Shown one piece after another: positions 59,327 to 64,000 of a stretch of 64,000 nucleotides of DNA. This DNA comes from Melaminivora sp034675505. Its GTDB lineage: Bacteria > Pseudomonadota > Gammaproteobacteria > Burkholderiales > Burkholderiaceae_C. The notes under the pieces were generated by a model, which was given only the letters and a program-made list of their open reading frames with translations, made no database searches and was not told the DNA's origin. The stretch lies in assembly GCA_034675505.1 (NCBI GenBank), contig JAUCDD010000005.1, forward strand, positions 5,798 through 69,797, in the 5' to 3' direction. Numbering within the stretch: position 1 is the stretch's first letter; each line of letters opens with the position of its first letter. The translations under genes were made by a program, and so were the position numbers.

Positions 59327-60547
59327 GGTGTGGTGTGGGGGGGCAAAGGGGGGGGGGCCAGTGGGGGGGGGGAAGGCGGGCGAACGGCTGGGGCCGGGGC
59401 GGGCGCGCCCCGCCGCAGCCCGCCTTGATGCTGGAGAAGCCCCTGGCGCCAGTTGCTATGGGGGGGGGAATGGAGGCGCGCGCGCCTCGCAGCCGAGCAT
59501 GGGGGGGGAAGAGGCGCACGAGGAGGGGGGGGGAGGAAAGAAGGGGGGAGGGGGGGCGCCGGCGCGGGAGGAAGGTGGGGGAAGGGATGAGGGGGCCGAA
59601 GGGGGGGGGAGGGGGGGCGGGAGGGGGGGGAGGGCCCCGGGGGCCCCGCGGAGGGGGGGGGGGAGGGGGGCGGGGGGCACCTGCCCCCCCGCCCTGGGGT
59701 GGGGTGCGGGGCCGCCGGTGAGTGGGGAGGAGAGGGGAAGGGCGCGGGGTGGGGGGGAGGCGGCGCAGGTGAGAGGAAGGGGGGGCTCCCGGCCCCGACC
59801 CGGCCCCCGCCCCTCCGGAGGCGTGGGGCGGACGGCCGCGGCAGGCCCCCGCCCGGGGCGGGGGGCTGCGGCTGGGTGGGGCGGGCGGGAGGGCGCGCGA
59901 CGGGGCCGTGCTCGCCCTGACGGGCTGGGGGAAAACATTCTCGGAAAGAATGGAGAGAATAGATGGAAGGGGAATGGGGCGCGGGCGCTCCTGTGGGGGC
60001 CCTCAGGGGGCGCCCCCCCCCGAACGGGGAGGCCCCGGGCCGCACCCTGGCCCGCCCCGAAAAGGAAGGTGCGGGCCCGGATGGCTCTCCCCCGCATCCC
60101 CGAGGGGGCTGCAAGGGGGGGCCTCTGCGGGGCTGATAAGGAACACCACGAAAGGCCGGGGGTGGCGTGCGCGGTGGGGCTGACTGACGACAAGCCCAGC
60201 ACGGCGGATGGGGGCCGGGGCGGGGCGGCGGGCGGGCTGGCCAGCGCGGCCCACGTGGGGTGGCGGCCCGCGGCGCCTATTTCGCCCTGCCCGAAGGCAG
60301 GGGATCTTCGCGGCAGCGGCGCTGCCGCGGGTGCAGCGCTCGTAAAATCGGGGGTTGGCTGGAAGGCTCAGCGTTAGCTGGGGCCGCAAGCCGTGATTGA
60401 CCCCATCCTAGGACTTGCGGCGGGCGCGGAGGGGGGGGCGCGCGCGTCATAGGCAAGGCAGCGATGGGAGGGGGAGGGGGGAGGAGAGGGGGAGGGGGAG
60501 CGGGGGGGGGGGGCGGGGAGGCGGGCCCCGCCGACCGCACACCCTTC
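59327..60547. other. 1.2-kb gene-free stretch dominated by long G runs
   Basis: The stretch has dozens of G runs of five or more on the plus strand, including 10 G at 59348-59357 and at 59363-59372, 11 at 59653-59663, and 12 at 60502-60513. C runs are rarer (9 C at 60014-60022). No reading frame resembles a protein. About 59425-59457 retains a scrambled family 1 element ('ctggcgccagttgctat'). A perfect inverted repeat, CGCGGCAGC / GCTGCCGCG, lies at 60309-60329. It is either a true G-quadruplex-forming region or a low-quality consensus. Confidence 0.85.
60343..60348 (+). promoter_or_regulatory. Possible -10 box of the aromatic aminotransferase promoter
   Basis: TAAAAT within 'gctcgtaaaatcgggg', about 200 nt before the ATG. 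No clear -35 is seen, and distances in this stretch may be distorted. Confidence 0.35.
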
Positions 60548-61743
60548 ATGTCTCTGTTTTCCGCCGTCGAGATGGCGCCCCGCGATCCCATCCTGGGCCT
60601 GAACGAACAATTCAACGCCGACCCAACCCCAAGAGGGTCAACCTGGGCGTGGGCGTGTATTTCGACGACAACGGCAAGCTGCCCCTGCTGCAGTGCGTGC
60701 AGGCGGCCGAGAAGGCCATGATGGACAAGCCCGCCGCGCGCGGCTACCTGCCCATCGACGGCATCGCCGCCTACGACAGCGCCGTCAAGGCGCTGGTCTT
60801 CGGCGCCGATTCCGACGTGGTGCGCGCCGGCCGCGTGGCCACGGTGCAGGCGATCGGCGGCACGGGCGGCCTGAAGCTGGGCGCCGATTTCCTGAAGAAG
60901 CTCAATCCCGGCGCACGCGTGCTGATCTCCGATCCGAGCTGGGAAAACCACCGCGCCATCTTCACCAACGCCGGCTTCGAGGTGGGCAGCTACCGCTACT
61001 ACGACGCGGCCACGCGCTCGGTCGACTTCGAGGGCATGCTGGCCGACCTGCGCTCCGCCGCGCCCGGCACCATCGCCGTGCTGCACGCCTGCTGCCACAA
61101 CCCCACCGGCTACGACCTCACGCCCGCGCAGTGGGAGCAGGTCATCGCGGTGGTCAAGCAAGCTGGCCTGGTGGCCTTCCTGGACATGGCCTACCAGGGC
61201 TTCGGCCACGGCATCCCGGAGGACGGCGCGGTGATCGGCAAGTTCGTCGCCGCCGGCCTGAACATCTTCGTCTCGACCTCGTTTTCCAAGAGCTTCTCCC
61301 TCTACGGCGAGCGCGTGGGCGCGCTGTCGGTGGTGGCGGCCGACACGGACGAGGCCGCGCGCGTGCTGTCGCAACTCAAGATCGTGATCCGCCCCAACTA
61401 CACCAACCCGCCCACGCACGGCGGCGCCGTGGTGGCCGCCGTGCTCAACGACGCCGAGCTGCGCGCCCTGTGGGAGCGCGAGCTGGGCGAGATGCGCGTG
61501 CGCATCAAGGCCATGCGGCAAAAGCTGGTCGATGGCCTGAAGGCCGCCGGCGTGCAGCAGGACATGTCCTTCATCACCGAGCAGATCGGCATGTTCAGCT
61601 ACTCGGGCCTGTCCAAGGACCAGATGGTGCGCCTGCGCAATGAATTCGGCGTCTATGGCACGGACACCGGCCGCATGTGCGTGGCCGCGCTCAACAGCAA
61701 GAACATCGACTACGTCTGCCAGTCGGTGGCGCAGGTCATGTGA
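60548..61743 (+). pseudogene. tyrB: Aromatic amino acid aminotransferase, one apparent frameshift
   Basis: This PLP aminotransferase (aspartate aminotransferase fold I) interconverts aromatic amino acids and 2-oxo acids. The start MSLFSAVEMAPRDPILGLNE at 60548 is conserved, but at 60621-60630 ('acccaacccc') the frame shifts. Adding one C restores FNADPNPKRVNLGVGVYFDD, and the repaired length is 398 residues, exactly the family norm. The rest is intact: ARGYLPIDGIAAYDSAVKAL, NPTGYDLTPAQWEQV, the PLP lysine in STSFSKSFSLYGERVGALSV, and RPNYTNPPTHGGAVVAAVLN. A perfect terminator follows. I judge it a functional gene with a sequencing deletion. Confidence 0.88.
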
Positions 61744-61767
61744 GGCAGCGCCTGCATGGGTTGCACG

Positions 61768-61790
61768 AACCGCCTTCGGGCGGTTTTCTT
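61768..61790 (+). terminator. Rho-independent terminator of the aminotransferase gene
   Basis: AACCGCC / GGCGGTT stem closed by a TTCG tetraloop, then TTCTT. It lies 25 bp after the stop. Confidence 0.88.
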
Positions 61791-61817
61791 GCCGCGCTGC
61801 CGGCCCAGAGTGCCGGG

Positions 61818-61885
61818 TTGCTACCGTATCGATAGCTGTAAACGCTTTGCTGGCGCCGGCAAGGCCCGCATTTCATTCAAACCGG
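61818..61885. repeat. Dispersed element, family 1
   Basis: 'gctaccgtatcgatagctgt', then gctttgctggcgccggcaag, then 'gcccgcatttcattcaaacc'. It lies between the terminator and the next gene. Confidence 0.75.
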
Positions 61886-61993
61886 GCGGTTTAACAGGTC
61901 CCGTCCGACAGCAGCCGGCCCCGCGCCCTGACAGCCGCTGCCCCCCGGTGCGCATTCCAATCGGGACAGCCCCACCGATCGGAGAAAACCGCC

Positions 61994-62411
61994 GTGAAGG
62001 CCTTCCCCCTCACGCCGGAGATGACCTCCGCTTCGGGAACGTTCTACCCCACGGGCTACGTGTTCGCCCTGTTTAGCCAACGAAGACGCGGCGCGCTCTG
62101 CCGACGAGGTGCTGCGTGGCCAGGAGCGGGACGACGTGGCGCACGCCTCACCCGACCGCGATCATGCAGCACGTGGTGCGCACCCTCGGCAATGCCGACG
62201 GAGTACCCGCTGCCCTCGGTGGGCGCGGAAGGGACCATCGTGCGCCGAATCGGCGAGCTGGCCAGCGGCGGCGCCCATGCGCTGATGTTCGCCGCCACGG
62301 GCGACGATTCACCCGACAGCCTGCGCGCCACCCTGCAGCAGGCCCGGGCGCTGGCGGCGTTCTATTACCACCACCCTGATCATCGAGGACCTGATCACCC
62401 AGCCGGCCTGA
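61994..62411 (+). pseudogene. Unidentified short gene with four apparent +1 indels
   Basis: GTG start (GGAG 9 nt upstream), then KAFPLTPEMTSASGTFYPTG and YVFALF. Following the best frame across breaks near 62076, 62149-62156, 62203-62206 and 62365-62369 gives ANEDAARSADEVLRGQERDD, VAHASPDAIMQHVVRTLGNA, DGVPLPSVGAEGTIVRRIGE, LASGGAHALMFAATGDDSPD, SLRATLQQARALAAFYYHTL and IIEDLITQPA, then TGA at 62409. Four extra bases in 418 leave 414, exactly 138 codons. No membrane helix or signal peptide and no family that I recognise. The clean repair suggests a real gene with consensus errors. Confidence 0.65.
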
Positions 62412-62439
62412 GCCACGGGCGCGGTCGCGCGGCCTGCAG

Positions 62440-64000
<1,561 letters not shown>

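Noticed and set aside
59152..60389. Open frames in the G-rich island
   Set aside because: They are runs of Gly, Arg, Pro or Ala created by G and C homopolymers, with no start signals or motifs.

Overview
The window looks like a stretch of core chromosome from a high-GC betaproteobacterium, most likely of the family Comamonadaceae (Acidovorax/Alicycliphilus-like). The evidence is the uniformly GC-rich coding, the order iscR-iscS-iscU-iscA-hscB-hscA-fdx, the aceE-aceF-lpd operon whose E3 carries its own lipoyl domain, and many copies of a short dispersed element with a 'gccggcgcc' core and an 'agctatca' end, which I associate with this family from general knowledge. There is no phage, plasmid, transposase, CRISPR array or classical defence island.

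Layout. 0-7.2 kb: 5' part of rpsB, a DadA-like FAD oxidase, the Nnr metabolite-repair enzyme, a 57-residue small exported or membrane protein, wrbA, and a three-gene MlaE/MCE/lipoprotein unit that lacks an ATPase gene. 7.2-11.6 kb: a metal-handling block (CadR-like MerR regulator, His-rich P1B ATPase apparently read from a leaderless transcript, DUF3703 protein, YitT-like membrane protein, DUF411 protein). 11.6-20.8 kb: P1 peptidase, DUF1631 protein with a 12-bp tandem repeat, ettA, rhlE, and an M14-type lipoprotein. 20.9-30.1 kb: a five-gene acyl-CoA/lipid catabolic operon divergent from a 901-residue MalT/LAL-type LuxR regulator. 30.1-31.2 kb: a decayed spacer with a chimeric pseudogene remnant, then a small GlsB/YeaQ-type membrane protein. 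31.2-41.3 kb: the pyruvate dehydrogenase operon, divergent from a PAS histidine kinase and FixJ-type regulator. 41.3-50.3 kb: folD, prlC, a DUF4124-glutaredoxin protein, rpiA, pyrD, a yqjD-yqjE-yqjK-like trio, and a histone-deacetylase-like hydrolase with an FAD oxidoreductase. 50.4-57.0 kb: two identical tRNA-Val(CAC) genes, dnaQ, and the isc iron-sulfur assembly cluster. 57.2-64 kb: uvrB, a 1.2-kb extremely G-rich gene-free stretch, an aromatic aminotransferase gene, an unidentified short gene, and ygiQ.

The last 4.7 kb differs from the rest. It has runs of up to 12 G, and all three genes downstream of the G-rich stretch carry single-base frameshifts. At least four of these lie within a 418-bp gene, and removing exactly four bases restores a clean reading frame. 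I read this mainly as poor consensus sequence, with real decay as the alternative. A smaller cluster of apparent indels affects the convergent ends of the DUF4124-glutaredoxin gene and rpiA near 45.1 kb, plus one more in rpiA at 45.71 kb.

I do not see a convincing, wholly new multi-gene system. The most worthwhile leads are the leaderless metal-efflux promoter with its DUF3703 partner, the MCE transport unit without an ATPase, the LAL-regulated acyl-CoA cluster, the eight-codon mini-ORF upstream of aceE, the HIBADH/lpd chimeric remnant, and repetitive elements that have become coding sequence inside lpdA, aceF and an FAD oxidoreductase.
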